From: Agapetus fuscipes
Taxonomy: Eukaryota > Arthropoda > Insecta > Trichoptera > Glossosomatidae
NCBI GenBank assembly: GCA_951799405.1
Contig: OX637341.1
Location: 18,405,659-18,469,658, forward strand
Direction: 5' to 3'
Length of the DNA: 64,000 nucleotides
Position numbers and translations under genes: made by a program. Positions 31,061-41,401 of this stretch are shown piece by piece (positions within the stretch are counted from its first letter, which is position 1; the number at the start of each line of letters is the position of its first letter). Under the pieces are notes generated by a model. It saw nothing but the letters and a program-made list of their open reading frames with translations. It was not told where the DNA came from and ran no database searches.

Positions 31061-31179
31061 GTCCAAGAACACGCGGTGTACCTGAGCGGTCACCCATCCT
31101 AGTAGCATCCGCGCCCAATGTTGCTTAACTTCGGTGATCTGATGAGAACCGGTGCTTTCAACATGGTATAATCGTTGAC
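31061..31179 (-). rRNA. 5S rRNA-like sequence (pseudogene or SINE head)
   Basis: 119 nt, the length of 5S rRNA. On the minus strand it starts GTCAACGATTATACCATGTT and includes ACCGGTTCTCATCAGATCAC, the internal promoter A-box region GAAGTTAAGCAAC and the C-box region GGATGGGTGACCG, ending CACCGCGTGTTCTTGGAC. The terminal stem is imperfect. The loop-region changes and its direct fusion to SINE-B sequence at ACTG argue for a pseudogene or SINE head rather than a functional rDNA unit. No neighbouring 5S repeats are present. Confidence 0.85.
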
Positions 31180-31509
31180 ATTCTTTTTTAGTCCAATTAT
31201 TCAGTGCTCTTCGAAATTTGTCAAGCCAACATTCATTATTCTGTTAAATGCCGAGTATCCTTATTGTGAGTATCATATTGCTGTCATCATTAAATCCTCC
31301 GTGTCGAGCCAATAGCAATGTTCTGGATCGTTGAATTTGACGGAGAGAGATTTTTTTTTCGCTACCAACATTCATTATTCCGTACATGTATATCGACGGT
31401 TAAAAGGCAGTAAGTATAAATAAACATAAGCGATATTTTTTTGTCAAAAATGAGTTATGAATGCTATCCTACTTAAATTCTTCCGCTCTTTCTAATGTGC
31501 TAGCTTAAA

Positions 31510-31960
31510 AGTCGATAGCTCAGTTGGTAGAGTGCTTGCATTCCATGCCGTGAGCTCGGGTTCGAATCACACCGAGGGTATCAGAAATGATTTCCGTTCC
31601 ATTCAAACCCCAAAATAAAATACCGGCAAGGATTACTCAGCCTTCACAAGAAATGAGTACCAACTCCCTCAGGAGCTGGGAAACCCCCACTTCGACTGAA
31701 GTGGTTGGCGTCAAGCCAGCCCCCTTACCTGTAAAAATAAATAGGTTCAACTCGCCACATGCGACCCCTTCGGGGATAACGCGGCAAGAAGTTGCACTAT
31801 TTGTGCAGCTTAGTTGCGTTTTGCGTTGCACTATTTGTGCAGCTTAGTTGCGTTTTGCGTTGCACTATTTGTGCAGCTTAGTTGCGTTTTGCGTTGCACT
31901 ATTTGTGCAGCTTAGTTGCGTTTTGCGTTGCACTATTTGTGCAGCTTGGTTGCGTTTTGC
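31510..31960 (+). mobile_element. SINE-A, full-length with amplified tail
   Basis: GTCGATAGCTCAGTTGGTAG head and TCGGGTTCGAATCACACC B box. After GCGGCAAGAA the 3' segment is reiterated (see next entry). Confidence 0.9.
31791..31960 (+). repeat. 34-bp tandem repeat, 5 copies
   Basis: The unit begins GTTGCACTATTTGTGCAGCT and ends TAGTTGCGTTTTGC. All five copies are nearly identical; the last has TTGG for TTAG. It is the SINE-A 3' terminus in tandem. Confidence 0.95.
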
Positions 31961-32465
31961 GTTAACTCCCATAGCAATTCGATGAATTTTATGTTGTTTA
32001 TGCCCAAGCCAACAACTGTGTTTTCGAAGAATGTTTTTTTTGTAACCGACAAGATTTTGGCCTTTTTTGTACTAAAGGCGCTTGTGACATAGAACAATCG
32101 TTAAACATCTTGAAACCACATTATTAGGAATGACAATAAATGCCATTATTTTTTTTTATGGTAACGATATGATACAAAATGTTATGTTATTTTTACAATG
32201 TTATTTTTCTGCAATATCACACTTTAAATTGCTCTGCTGAAGAATTTAGTATATGTCGCATATGCCCTACTGCCTTTTAACCATCGATATTTTTATTATG
32301 CTAAACGTCATTATTTCTGGCAAATGAAGTGAAAAAGTTATGCTAATAACATATTTAAGCATATTAGTATTAGCATAATCAATTTAAATAATCCTTTGTT
32401 TTTGGTATTACACGTAATATTTCTGAAATTAATAATTGTTGAGTACTGATAAAATCAATTTGACG

Positions 32466-32530
32466 ATTAACGCAACTAAGCTTCACATGTAGTGTAACAC
32501 CTTGCCGCGTTCGTGCCAAAGGGGTCGCAT
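32466..32530 (-). mobile_element. SINE-A 3' fragment
   Basis: AACGCAACTAAGCTTCACAT, CTTGCCGCGTTCGTGCC. Confidence 0.6.
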
Positions 32531-32619
32531 TAAATAAAGATAATAAAAATAATTGTTTCTTGATGAACTAAACACTACAAAAAATATCTCATCGCATTCC
32601 TGTTATGTTTATGTTCATT

Positions 32620-32808
32620 ATCTAAAAAATGGTTCACTTTGCCAATGCCACCCCCTGTTTCAAGGAAAGTCTGTGAAAGTTGCAGGGCTTATGTTCAATT
32701 GAGGCTTCGATTTTAATTTGTAAAACACGTGTCTGTTTTCGAGCATGCATTGAATGTGAAATTTAAATGTTTATATATTATATTTTCAACTAAGATTATT
32801 AATGTTAT
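32620..32808 (+). mobile_element. R3 repeat, degenerate
   Basis: TGGTTCACTTTGCCAATGCC to TTTTCAACTAAGATTATT; middle deleted. Confidence 0.6.
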
Positions 32809-33210
32809 TTTTAATTTTCCTTCCAACATTTTTGTGTAGAGTGTATTTTTTTAATCAATTATATTGTAAAAAAGATTTATTTTCCTAGCCATGTATTATT
32901 TTAAGAAAATAGTTGTTAAATGAAAAATATCGATTAAACATCACGTTAATAAAAACAAAGATATTTGATATTCACTTGTTTACAGTTTATATTATTCTTT
33001 GTACAAAAAAAACTAACTTTATTTTTAAAATCACATGTTAATATTATTAAAAAAGGTTAGTATGTGTGTTATGTTCAAATATATTTTTTATGAAATTAAT
33101 ATAATATTATTATTTTTATCAATCCATGTAATTAAAACACAACTGAATTGTAAGGTATACTTTTTTAATCATAAAGTTTTATTTTTTAAATTATTTTTGC
33201 TGTTGGAAAT

Positions 33211-33283
33211 CACAGCACTAAGAGACAACCGTTCGTTCGATACAAACTTGTACGACACACTGACGTCTATTTTAAATAACACA
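33211..33283 (+). CDS. Possible exon of an unidentified gene
   Basis: It is GC-richer than the surrounding DNA. It sits between an acceptor-like AATCACAG and a donor-like ACACAG|GTAGGA. The open frame reads LRDNRSFDTNLYDTLTSILN NT. No family recognised. It ends in phase 1, which does not join in frame to the candidate at 33.38 kb. Confidence 0.25.
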
Positions 33284-33383
33284 GGTAGGAAAAAAAACTC
33301 TTTTTTATGACGCAAATAGTATAACATAATATGTGATGGGTTTATCCATTCGAATTTTGATAAACACTTTATTCACTGATCAG

Positions 33384-33473
33384 CATCATAGACACGACAA
33401 CCCGGAACGAATCTTGACGTCTTTGATCAATCGCTGTCAGCGCTGTCTGTCAAACGCCTTCTCCAACCAAACT
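33384..33473 (+). CDS. Possible second exon of an unidentified gene
   Basis: Acceptor-like CACTGATCAG, donor-like ACTG|GTATGTG. The frame reads HHRHDNPERILTSLINRCQR then CLSNAFSNQT. GC-rich in an AT-rich setting. Unrecognised; could be real coding sequence or a repeat fragment. Confidence 0.25.
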
Positions 33474-33561
33474 GGTATGTGTCTTCTCACTGCCTGTATC
33501 CATCACTACATTTTTTTCCAGGTTCTGATGGTGTACGTATTATCAAAGATAATAATAATAA

Positions 33562-33855
33562 TAAAAGGATGATTTATTTGGTGAGCGCTTTTTTTGTGTG
33601 TATCACACCTCAAGAGCCCTCTGCGAGCTTGGTCGTCGCTGTAGAAAGCGCCAATTCTCAAGGAAGTCCCAGTTGTTGTAAGGTTGGATGGACTTTTCAG
33701 TGACCGGTCTTTGGTAAAGGTTTATGAATTTTTCAACCCAGCGAAGGGCACATTTGGAAATGTAAATGGTGTATTTGTGGTGCTCCGCCGGGATTCAAAT
33801 CCACAACCTTCTATTTACGAGTCCGAAGTGTTACCACGGAACTACGGACCGGTCA
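33562..33855 (-). mobile_element. SINE-B, full-length, (a) type
   Basis: Antisense, from (ATA)n AGGATGATTTATTTGGTG to GAACTACGGACCGGTC. Confidence 0.9.
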
Positions 33856-33859
33856 ATGG

Positions 33860-34740
33860 GCATGATGGAATGCAAATAAAAAATGAAATCATTTATATTT
33901 AGACTCATTATTTGTAACAGTGCTGAAACGAAAAAAAAATAGTTTTCATTTTATAATTTATAAAAGAAACATAAAAGTTTTCAAATATTATAATTAATTT
34001 GTGGACTAAAAACAAAGTTTGTTGTTGAAAATTGAATTTCAATAAAAAATATTTCTTTTTTAAAAATTATTTTACAATTATTTCACCAAAAAATATGTCG
34101 ATACCGCTTTCCAGCTAATTCAATTTAAAAAATGAAAAGAAAAAACATCCAAGGCCTAAATAATTTTTTCCCTTTTTATTTTTATCCTTCTGTATTTTTA
34201 CTTTAATTTTAATTGGTTATTCCTATTTGTGAATACAATTCATTTTCCCAAAGCTTATTTCCTTTTAATATCTCAAAGAGAAAAATACAAAAAAAAAAAA
34301 ATGGTAAAAGCGAGATTAATAAAAAAAGGAAAAACATTCAATTTTTTTTCTCGTTTCGGTATAAATATTTTTTACATTCAATTTACATAAATCTGAATGG
34401 CATCCATACACTTCAATGGAAAACTTCATATTGAACGGCTGTATTTTTCCTTCAATCAAAACTTGAATAATTTGAATTTATTTTTTGGGAGCACAGTCAT
34501 CGGAAAATTTAAACATATTGCTTTTCAGGCAAGGAAAGAAAGGTTCGGGAAAATATCACTTTTTTTCGCAATTCATTCGAATACAGATTGTTTTTTTTTT
34601 ATAATCATTTTTTTAGATTGTCTAAGTTATTTTATTTACAATTTGAATGTTATTTTTTCAGCCGGATATGTTTTTTTATTTTTTATTATTGTAGCAAAAT
34701 AATGCTAATTCAAACAATTACATATCAAGTCAAAACAAAA
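33860..34740. other. AT-rich sequence without feature
   Basis: Poly-A/T-rich; ORFs on the + strand are low-complexity Phe/Lys/Asn readings. No gene supported. Confidence 0.5.
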
Positions 34741-34754
34741 ACAGTTATGTTGTG

Positions 34755-35170
34755 TCAGAGGCGTTGTGCAAGTAGGAACCTGACAGCTTTTTCCTTAAAT
34801 TTAATTACGTCACTAGTTTGCTTGATTTCCGCTGGTATTTTATTATATTCATCAAATCCTCTGTGCACAACTCCTCTGTCATATTTCACCGTTCTTACTC
34901 TTAACTTTCTTAAATCATTTTTCCCCCTAGTATCATAACTATGTACCTACATCCTTATTTCTAATTATGAATTTTTCCAAATAAACAGACAATAACTTAT
35001 TTTCTAATCTATATATAAACATAAATGCATTCAACTTAAGATACGCCTCCACATTCAACCACTCTAAGCTAACCAACATATCTGAAACTTTAGTATCATA
35101 ATTCTGATTCAGAATCATTCTCATCGCTTTTATGAAAATCATTTTACTTAACTGGATCCATAATAATATT
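34755..35170 (-). mobile_element. Non-LTR retrotransposon C-terminus (CR1/jockey-like)
   Basis: About 140 codons, with one frameshift near 34940. The upstream frame has KAMRMILNQNYDTKVSDMLV, LEWLNVEAYLKLNAFMFIYR and LENKLLSVYLEKFI. The downstream frame has YDTRGKNDLRKLRVRT, GVVHRGFDEYNKIPAEIK and FKEKAVRFLLAQRL stop (34757-34755). The spacing of LEWLNV, FIY and YNKIP matches the region after the RT domain in many LINEs. Confidence 0.8.
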
Positions 35171-35173
35171 AAT

Positions 35174-35421
35174 ATATAATCCAAGTTGCAAAGAGATATT
35201 AAAATTTAAAGCTTGTATAAAATGCATGCCCACAAACAAACGCGTGTAGTTCGCGCTTACAAATGCTGAATGAGTACTTACAAATAAAATCCAAACCTCA
35301 AAAAAACATAAACCCTACAACTTTTGCCGACCTTCCCTGACACAGGGGTGACATTGGCAAAGTGAACCATTTTTTACAGTAAAGGTGGTCAGCCTCATAC
35401 CAACCTATAAGTCAAGGAATA
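35174..35421 (-). mobile_element. R3 repeat, full-length
   Basis: Antisense, AATCCAAGTTGCAAAG to AACCTATAAGTCAAGGAA. It directly continues through about 150 bp into LINE-W at 35.57 kb. Confidence 0.85.
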
Positions 35422-35725
35422 CGAGTAATAAATAGCATTTATGTATATTGTATATAATGTAAAATATGTAAAAAAACAACAAAACCTTCAAATGAAATCC
35501 ATACAAAAAAAGTCAGTATTTCCCTATACAAAAAATGTAACATTAATGAATGAGCCAACATTACAAATCAACATTGCAGATTAGCCGCCACTTCTTCCTG
35601 TCCTTTCATATTTTTTTCATATCATCCAGAGTCATGACCTTTTTCATACAAGCCTTCCTTTTATTACGACTCTGGATATCCCATTCATTCGCTATTTCAT
35701 AAATTTGATCCTGTATGGGATCAAT
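35422..35725 (-). mobile_element. LINE-W 3' UTR and C-terminus, truncated
   Basis: The UTR-like part has CAACAAAACCTTCAAATG and GTCAGTATTTCCCTA, as at 49.15 and 57.36 kb. From 35580 the antisense of ...MKKVMTLDDMKKI.KDRKKWRL-like sequence follows and breaks off at ATTTGATCCTGTATGG. Confidence 0.75.
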
Positions 35726-36059
35726 ATGCCATTTTGGAGAAAACACATATACCTCTTTTAGGGTTATGTGTACGAGTATGTGTCAATAAATTAGGAAGGA
35801 AGGATAATCTATAAAAATTCTGCAACATAGCAACTGCCATAATCATCTTACATAATTGGAGTTAAATTATCATGTTACCAAGTTCACACGTGAATTTATT
35901 CACAAACTGTTGATTTTATTAACTAAGCGATTAAAACGGCAAAAAAAACACATGCCAGCGTACCTACTCGAACTTCCTCCAATATACAGTTATGACAGAC
36001 AAGTGGCCAACGCGAAAGTTTTTACAAATATACTTCATTTGCACGTATAAGCACCTACA

Positions 36060-36250
36060 AAAAATGAAGTAACATGGGAGATTGAGATGATTTTGTTGAA
36101 ATTGTGACTCACAGTTTCATCAATGATCATCTTCATCATTTCACTTTCACGCTGAAGAAGCCCTTCGTAGATTTGGACAAAACGTCCAGAAGTTCCAGCT
36201 TTCACAGACCACGGCAACAGATCTCGAAAAGCATCATCAGCCGGCCCATT
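36060..36250 (+). repeat. Repeat with hammerhead-like core
   Basis: CTGAAGA (36152-36158), AGCCC-TTCGTAGATTT-GG stem, AAAACGTCCAGAAG. Same layout as the minus-strand element at 25.45 kb. Confidence 0.4.
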
Positions 36251-36304
36251 GAGCCCAAAACTTTTATTTGAATTTTATCACCTGTTAAAAATGGTTTGCT
36301 TTGC

Positions 36305-36706
36305 ACTGTAAAAAATGGTTCACTTTACCAATATCACCCCTGTGTCAGGGAAGGTCACCAAAGTTGTAGAGCTTATGTTCATTTGAGGTTGTGATTTCAT
36401 TTGTAAGTACACATTCAGCATTTGTAAGCGCGAAGTATACGTGTTTCTTTGAGGGCATGCATTTCTAAATCTAAATCTAAGCTCCAAAAATATGAATCAT
36501 TTGAGATTCATTTTAAATGCATTCCCACAAGCAGACACGCATAATTTCGCGCTCACACATGCCGCATGTGGACCTACAATATAAAAAACTGAATCTCAAA
36601 TGAACATACGCAACTCCTGCCGACCTTCCCTGAAACAGGGGTGGAATGTGAGAGCCTTAAATGTTAATATATCTCTGCAACTTAGATTATTATAGATTCT
36701 AGATCA
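36305..36706 (+). mobile_element. R3 copy interrupted by an inverted R3 copy
   Basis: The + copy (36305-36464 and 36648-36706, CATTCAGC subtype) is interrupted by a minus copy of the other subtype (36465-36647, head-truncated at CAGGGGTGG). Confidence 0.75.
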
Positions 36707-37195
36707 CCGATATTTTCTACGCAAGTCTTTTTTAATTCTTCTTTATTTTGTAAGTACTTTATTTTTTTATTGAAGAAAAATCACGATAGACCTTGGGGCA
36801 TTATTTTTTAAATGGCGTCTATAAATTCCTCTTGTTTAAAGTGGGGTAGAGAATAATGTGGTATTCAAATGCGGGTGAAGCTTCTTGGCCGTCCATAAAA
36901 ATCGAACAAGAAGCCATTTAAGGATTTACCAAAAGGTCAAGTACCAACCCAAAATATCAATGAATCAGCCGAATTTAAGATTTATCTGGTTCTAAAAGGC
37001 ACCTTATGAAGACCTTCGAAAAACATAAATTCAAATGCATACACACAACAAAAGGAAAAATATGTTGAATAAAAAAATAATTTACGAGCTTCAATGATTA
37101 AATGAGTTGATCTTTTTATTTTATTAACTAAAAAGTTTGTCCCTTTGTGGTAAACTCACAAAACGGCACTACAAATATTGTCAAATTATTATTAT
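36707..37195. other. No feature recognised
   Basis: AT-rich with no convincing ORF or repeat. Confidence 0.4.
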
Positions 37196-37197
37196 TA

Positions 37198-37508
37198 TTT
37201 TTTAAATCCTGTGCGGGAGACTCCCTAGGTTCTAGAGACTCTAGGGGTCTATGACACTTGTTGTAGTGGCGCAGAGGTGTACGAGCTTGGTCGTCGCTAC
37301 AAAGCGCCAATACTCAAGCAAGATCCAGTTACTGTAAGGCTGGATGGACCTTTGGTGACCGGTTATTGGTTAAGGTTTATGAATTTTTCAACCCAGCGAA
37401 GAGCAAATTTGAAAATATAAATGGTATATTTTTTGTGCTCCGCCGGGACTCGAACCCACAACCTTCCTATTCAGAGTCCGCAGTGTTACCACTGAGCTAC
37501 GGACCGGT
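37198..37508 (-). mobile_element. SINE-B, full-length, (b) type
   Basis: Antisense TTTAAATCCTGTGCGGGAG ... GAGCTACGGACCGGTC, flanked by (ATT)n on both sides. Confidence 0.9.
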
Positions 37509-37536
37509 CAAATTATTATTATTATTATGACAATAT

Positions 37537-37728
37537 TGTCGGTGTTATGGCCGCGGGGATCAAGACAGGTTACTTGGAACCGGATAACACTGGTTCCTGC
37601 GACGATAACTTCGACCCTGGTTCAACAGATGCCGTTGCATGCACACAAGCTTCTGCTTTCGCATGAAGACAACTGGCCAGGCAATATAGGTTGGTGCATT
37701 GCATTCCTTTCCACAAATTTATTTAAAA
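37537..37728 (+). mobile_element. SINE-D
   Basis: GTCGGTGTTATGGCCGCGGG head through CTTTCCACAAATTTATTT, followed by an (AT)n tract. Confidence 0.8.
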
Positions 37729-37730
37729 AA

Positions 37731-37761
<31 letters not shown>

Positions 37762-37775
37762 ATTATTATAAGACT
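37731..37775. repeat. (AT)n microsatellite
   Basis: Alternating AT broken by TT steps, directly at the 3' end of SINE-D. Confidence 0.95.
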
Positions 37776-37857
37776 TACCTACGCAAAAGAATCTTTAAAT
37801 TGAATGTTTTAATGCTTCCAAGGGGGAGGATTTTGATTATTTGTGAAGGCAATAAAC

Positions 37858-38175
37858 TTCTTGGACTGGTCCGTAGTCCAGTGGCAACACTTTGGACTCG
37901 TAAATGGAAGGTTGTGGATTCGGACCCCGGCGGAGCACAAAAAATACACAATTTATTTTTCCAAATATGCTCTTCGCTGGGTAAAAAAAAATCATAAAAC
38001 CTTTACCAAAGACCGGTCACTAAAGGAACATCCAGCCTTACAGCACTTGGGGCTTGCTTGAGTATTGGCGCTTTCTAGCGACGACCAAGCTCTTACACCT
38101 CTGCGGCGGTACAACAAGTGTCATAGACCCCTAGAGTCTCTAGAATCTAGGGAGTCTCCCGCACAGGATTTCTGA
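37858..38175 (+). mobile_element. SINE-B (b) with TTCTTGGAC 5' extension
   Basis: TTCTTGGACTGGTCCGTAGTC head: the nine bases TTCTTGGAC before the usual start match the 3' end of the 5S-like sequence at 31 kb. Ends TCCCGCACAGGATTTCTG. Confidence 0.88.
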
Positions 38176-38216
38176 AAAAAAATAGTATAATGATTCGTGA
38201 GACAAAACGTACGATA

Positions 38217-38302
38217 TATATAATCTAATCTAATCTAAGCTGCAAGGATATAAACATTTAAGATTTATATCAAATGCATTCCCACAAACAGACGTGTATA
38301 AT
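38217..38302 (-). mobile_element. R3 3'-terminal fragment
   Basis: AATCTAATCTAATCTAAGC to CAAACAGACGTGTATAATC. Confidence 0.7.
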
Positions 38303-38384
38303 CTTGTTGATAGATTTGATTCAGAGTGCTTTACTTGTCTTTTTTTATAGATTTCCAAAATATAATATTGTTTATAGATTTGGT

Positions 38385-38722
38385 CTATCGTTGACACACT
38401 AAATTTTTTAAAGAGTTATTCTGTTGAGAATGTTGATGGTTTTTTAATATAACTTTAATAATTAATCTCTGCACCTCTTTAACTGAATTTAAAATATTAT
38501 TGTAAGTTCCTTTCCATCCAATGATACCATATTGTAACATTGATTCTACAATGGAATAATACACCATTTTTAAATGTTCAATTTTAAGAATATTTCTTAA
38601 TCTTATAAATACATATATACATTTTCTTATTCGTTTGATTAATTAATTTATATTATGAGTTTTCCATTTAAAATTTTCATCAATAATTAAGCCTAGATAT
38701 TTTATGCTTTTGGTAGGGGCTA
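38385..38722 (-). mobile_element. Non-LTR retrotransposon RT-domain C-terminal fragment
   Basis: The minus strand reads KSIKYLGLIIDENFKWKTHN, an in-frame stop, LIKRIRKCIYVFIRLRNIL, KIEHLKMVYYSIVESMLQYG and IIGWKGTYNNILNSVKEVQR. YLGLIID and the YGI..W motif are typical of the RT thumb region of CR1/jockey-type LINEs. Confidence 0.85.
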
Positions 38723-39196
38723 ACATTGAACAAGCTTGTTGACAATTTTTGTTTTATTATATTTATGGCTGTGAAATTTATTACGTTTAAAAAGTTTACC
38801 ACACATAAATATTTATTTACATTTTTCTCTTTTTGTTTCAATGATTATAAATATTTTTGAAAATGTATTTTGTAAGATAATTGAAACACAATCCTCTTGT
38901 ATTGAATTTCTACCAAGAAATTACTTTGTATTTTTTTCATTAAAAAAAACATTTATTCCGGAAGAGCTGTTTGAGATGTACTTTGTATATTTTTATTTAT
39001 GTTTATTTCCAGCAAATTTTGGTATTTTTTATTTAATCCTCTGTTTTTTTTTTACAAACCTGTATTTATTGTTTTGAATTTTTTATGCTTTGTTTTTTCT
39101 TACATGTGTACCTACTATAAAAATAAATATTGAAAATAATGGATAAAAGTACAAAGTGATAACAAAAATAAGTAAATAAGAATACTTTGCTTTGTT
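38723..39196. other. AT-rich sequence without feature
   Basis: Only a low-complexity Phe-rich ORF on the + strand. Confidence 0.5.
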
Positions 39197-39198
39197 GT

Positions 39199-39341
39199 AA
39201 ACGCAGCTAAGCTACACATATAGTGTAACTTCTTGCCTGCGTTATCTCCAAAGGGGTCGCATGTGGCGCTTCGGGACCTATTTATTTTTACAGGTAAGGG
39301 GGCCGGCCTCACACCAACCACTTTCAGTTGAAGTGGGGGTA
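39199..39341 (-). mobile_element. SINE-A 3' half
   Basis: AAACGCAGCTAAGCTACACA to TTTCAGTTGAAGTGGGGGT. Confidence 0.8.
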
Positions 39342-39621
39342 AAATAAATGAAAATAAAGTAGAATAACAAAGTCGTGTCAATGAACCTCCTTCAAAATTT
39401 ATGATGAGGGAGGCCAAGGTATACGTGGATGACAAAATGTGACAGGATTCTGTGGAAAATGGCTTTGATGAAGATGGCATACAGCAGACGCGTGCATAGT
39501 GTATAGGCAAATACATTTGAGAATAAAAAATTTCTCCCATTCTTTGAAAATACTTCATTTGAAATAGACTGAAGTGCTAACGATGGATTAATTTTTAAAT
39601 TGAAATCTGAACATCAGGCTT

Positions 39622-39955
39622 AAATTGGACCGGTCCGTAGTCCGTAGTGGCAACACTTCGGACTCGTAAATGGAAGGTTGTGGATTCGGATCCCGGCGGA
39701 GCACAAAAATATACCATTTATATTTCGAATATTCTCTTCGCTGGGTTGAAAAATTCATAAGCCTTTACCAATGACCGGTCACCAAAGGTCCATCCAGCCT
39801 CACAGCAACTGGGTCTTGCTTGAGTATTGGCGCTTTGTAGCGACGACCAAGCTCGTACACCTCTGCGGCACTACAACAAGTGTCATAGACCCCTAGAGTC
39901 TTTAGAATCTAGGAATTCTCCCGCACAGGATTTCTTAAAAAAAAAAAAAAAAATG
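39622..39955 (+). mobile_element. SINE-B (b), full-length
   Basis: TTGGACCGGTCCGTAGTCCG start, then a 6-bp repeat of TCCGTAG. Ends TCTCCCGCACAGGATTTCTT and poly-A. Confidence 0.9.
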
Positions 39956-40237
39956 CGTTTTTACCATATATTGCCTACCTATTAGGCGCATGTGCATTTA
40001 TGGGATGTACGCCCCTGGCATACAGCAAAGAACATTAGGAAGAGAAGAGCCGATCCCAATAAAGCCTTGAGAATCAATGAGTTGAAGCACTGCTAGGGGG
40101 GAGAAGAAAAATAAAATGTGGTTAATATAAAACGGGAATTATTAATTAGCAAATCATTAAAATAATATAAATGATAAAACATTGTTTTAATTCACTTTAT
40201 TTTATTTGTTTATGCTCGAATATTTTCGCCTAATGAG

Positions 40238-41279
40238 TAGGGACTGGAAAAAAGTGGTGTTATTTTTTGCGAAATTCGCGTTATTTTTTTGGGAAATTCG
40301 CGTTATTTTTGATCAAAAACAGGGAAATTCGCGTTATTTTTCATGATAAACGGGGAGATTCGGTGTAATTTTTAGGGTTGATTTGATCGAAATAAAAGTT
40401 TATGTAATTGCAAAACTATAGATATTACTAATATTTACAATTTATTATAAAAACAACAATATGTACCTTCAAAAACAATGAATAAACAACATCTGAATCA
40501 ATACGAGTTACAACTTACAAAAAACCATTGATTAAAAAAAGTATTAATATTTGAATGACACTCCGAATACCCTGCAATATCCTATTAAAATATTTAATTT
40601 TTGTGCATTTAGTCTCTAGATGAGGGTTATCTAATTTTTTTGAGGGATGGTGGCTTTTATGAAAGCCTCAAGTTGTGCTCTTGGCTAATCCAGCAGCAGC
40701 TTAACTCCTTGATGTATTTTCCTTCATTGATGTCACGATTCAAGTCTGTTTGGATGTCCAGGACAGTTCTGCTTATCATTTATTTTTTTAATAAAATAGA
40801 TTTGTGAATAGGAATGCAATTCACCAACCTACTCTGCCTGGCCAGAAACAGGTATTAATATCATTAATGAAAAATTCATTACGAGTATTGTTTATTTTAA
40901 TTAATTATTAATTAATAATTACCTAATTACATTTGTTGAACCAGGGTCAAATGACCCAGACGGGGATCGAACCCCGCGTCTAGCGTTCTAGCGTGTTTCA
41001 ACGTTGAAAGATCAGCCCACTTAGCCCCCTCGACTATAACACCGACCATTTTCCCTGTGCTTTGCACCTTGCAAAGGGTTTTTGCAGCAATCTTTTCTTT
41101 ACCACAAAATAGTTGCGTTGCAGAAGCGACACATAACAACTTTTTCGCACAATTTCTACCAAAAGTACGAAAATTCGCGATATTTGCGTAAAACCTCAAA
41201 TTTCGCGTTATTCGCGTAAAAACATCAAAATTCGCGAATAAATTCGTTTTATCGCGATCGCGAAATTTTCCAGTCCCTA
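40238..41279. mobile_element. hAT-type element, non-autonomous, TSD CTAATGAG
   Basis: 1042 bp with perfect 14-bp TIRs TAGGGACTGGAAAA. The 8-bp duplication CTAATGAG lies at 40230-40237 and 41280-41287. Subterminal regions repeat GAAATTCGCGTTATTTTT several times at the left and ATTCGCGTAAAA at the right, as expected for transposase-binding arrays. No intact transposase; a minus-strand remnant near 40660-40780 (SRTVLDIQTDLNRDINEGKY) may be a trace. A SINE-D is nested inside. TIR plus 8-bp TSD is what places it in hAT. Confidence 0.85.
40797..41062 (-). mobile_element. SINE-D copy inside the hAT element, split by AT-rich insertion
   Basis: Pieces 40797-40850 and 40932-41062. The head part is well preserved: TAGTCGAGGGGGCTAAG, then a long variable-arm-like hairpin and GGGGTTCGATCCCCG, as in Leu/Ser tRNA. 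Confidence 0.75.
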
Positions 41280-41401
41280 CTAATGAGGCATCTTCAATTA
41301 TTATTATCTTACATCATTTATATTTTTAAATATTTATAAAAATGGACTTTCACTGTGTTAACAGATCAACACTAAAAAAATCATTAAAATAATGATTAAT
41401 A

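Larger units (their letters stand above)
40160..41380. repeat. Old repeat carrying the hAT insertion
   Basis: AACATTGTTTTAATTCACTT ... GCTCGAATATTTTCGCCTAA at the left, and ATTTATATTTTTAAATATTT ... GGACTTTCACTGTGTTAACA at the right, flank the hAT element. The same sequence is found uninterrupted at 51.88-51.96 kb and 52.29-52.34 kb. Confidence 0.7.

Noticed and set aside
31061..31179. Functional 5S rRNA gene
   Set aside because: Single copy, imperfect terminal stem and direct fusion to SINE-B; no tandem rDNA context.
40927..41199. 90-codon minus ORF
   Set aside because: It spans the SINE-D head and the hAT right end; composite of two repeats.
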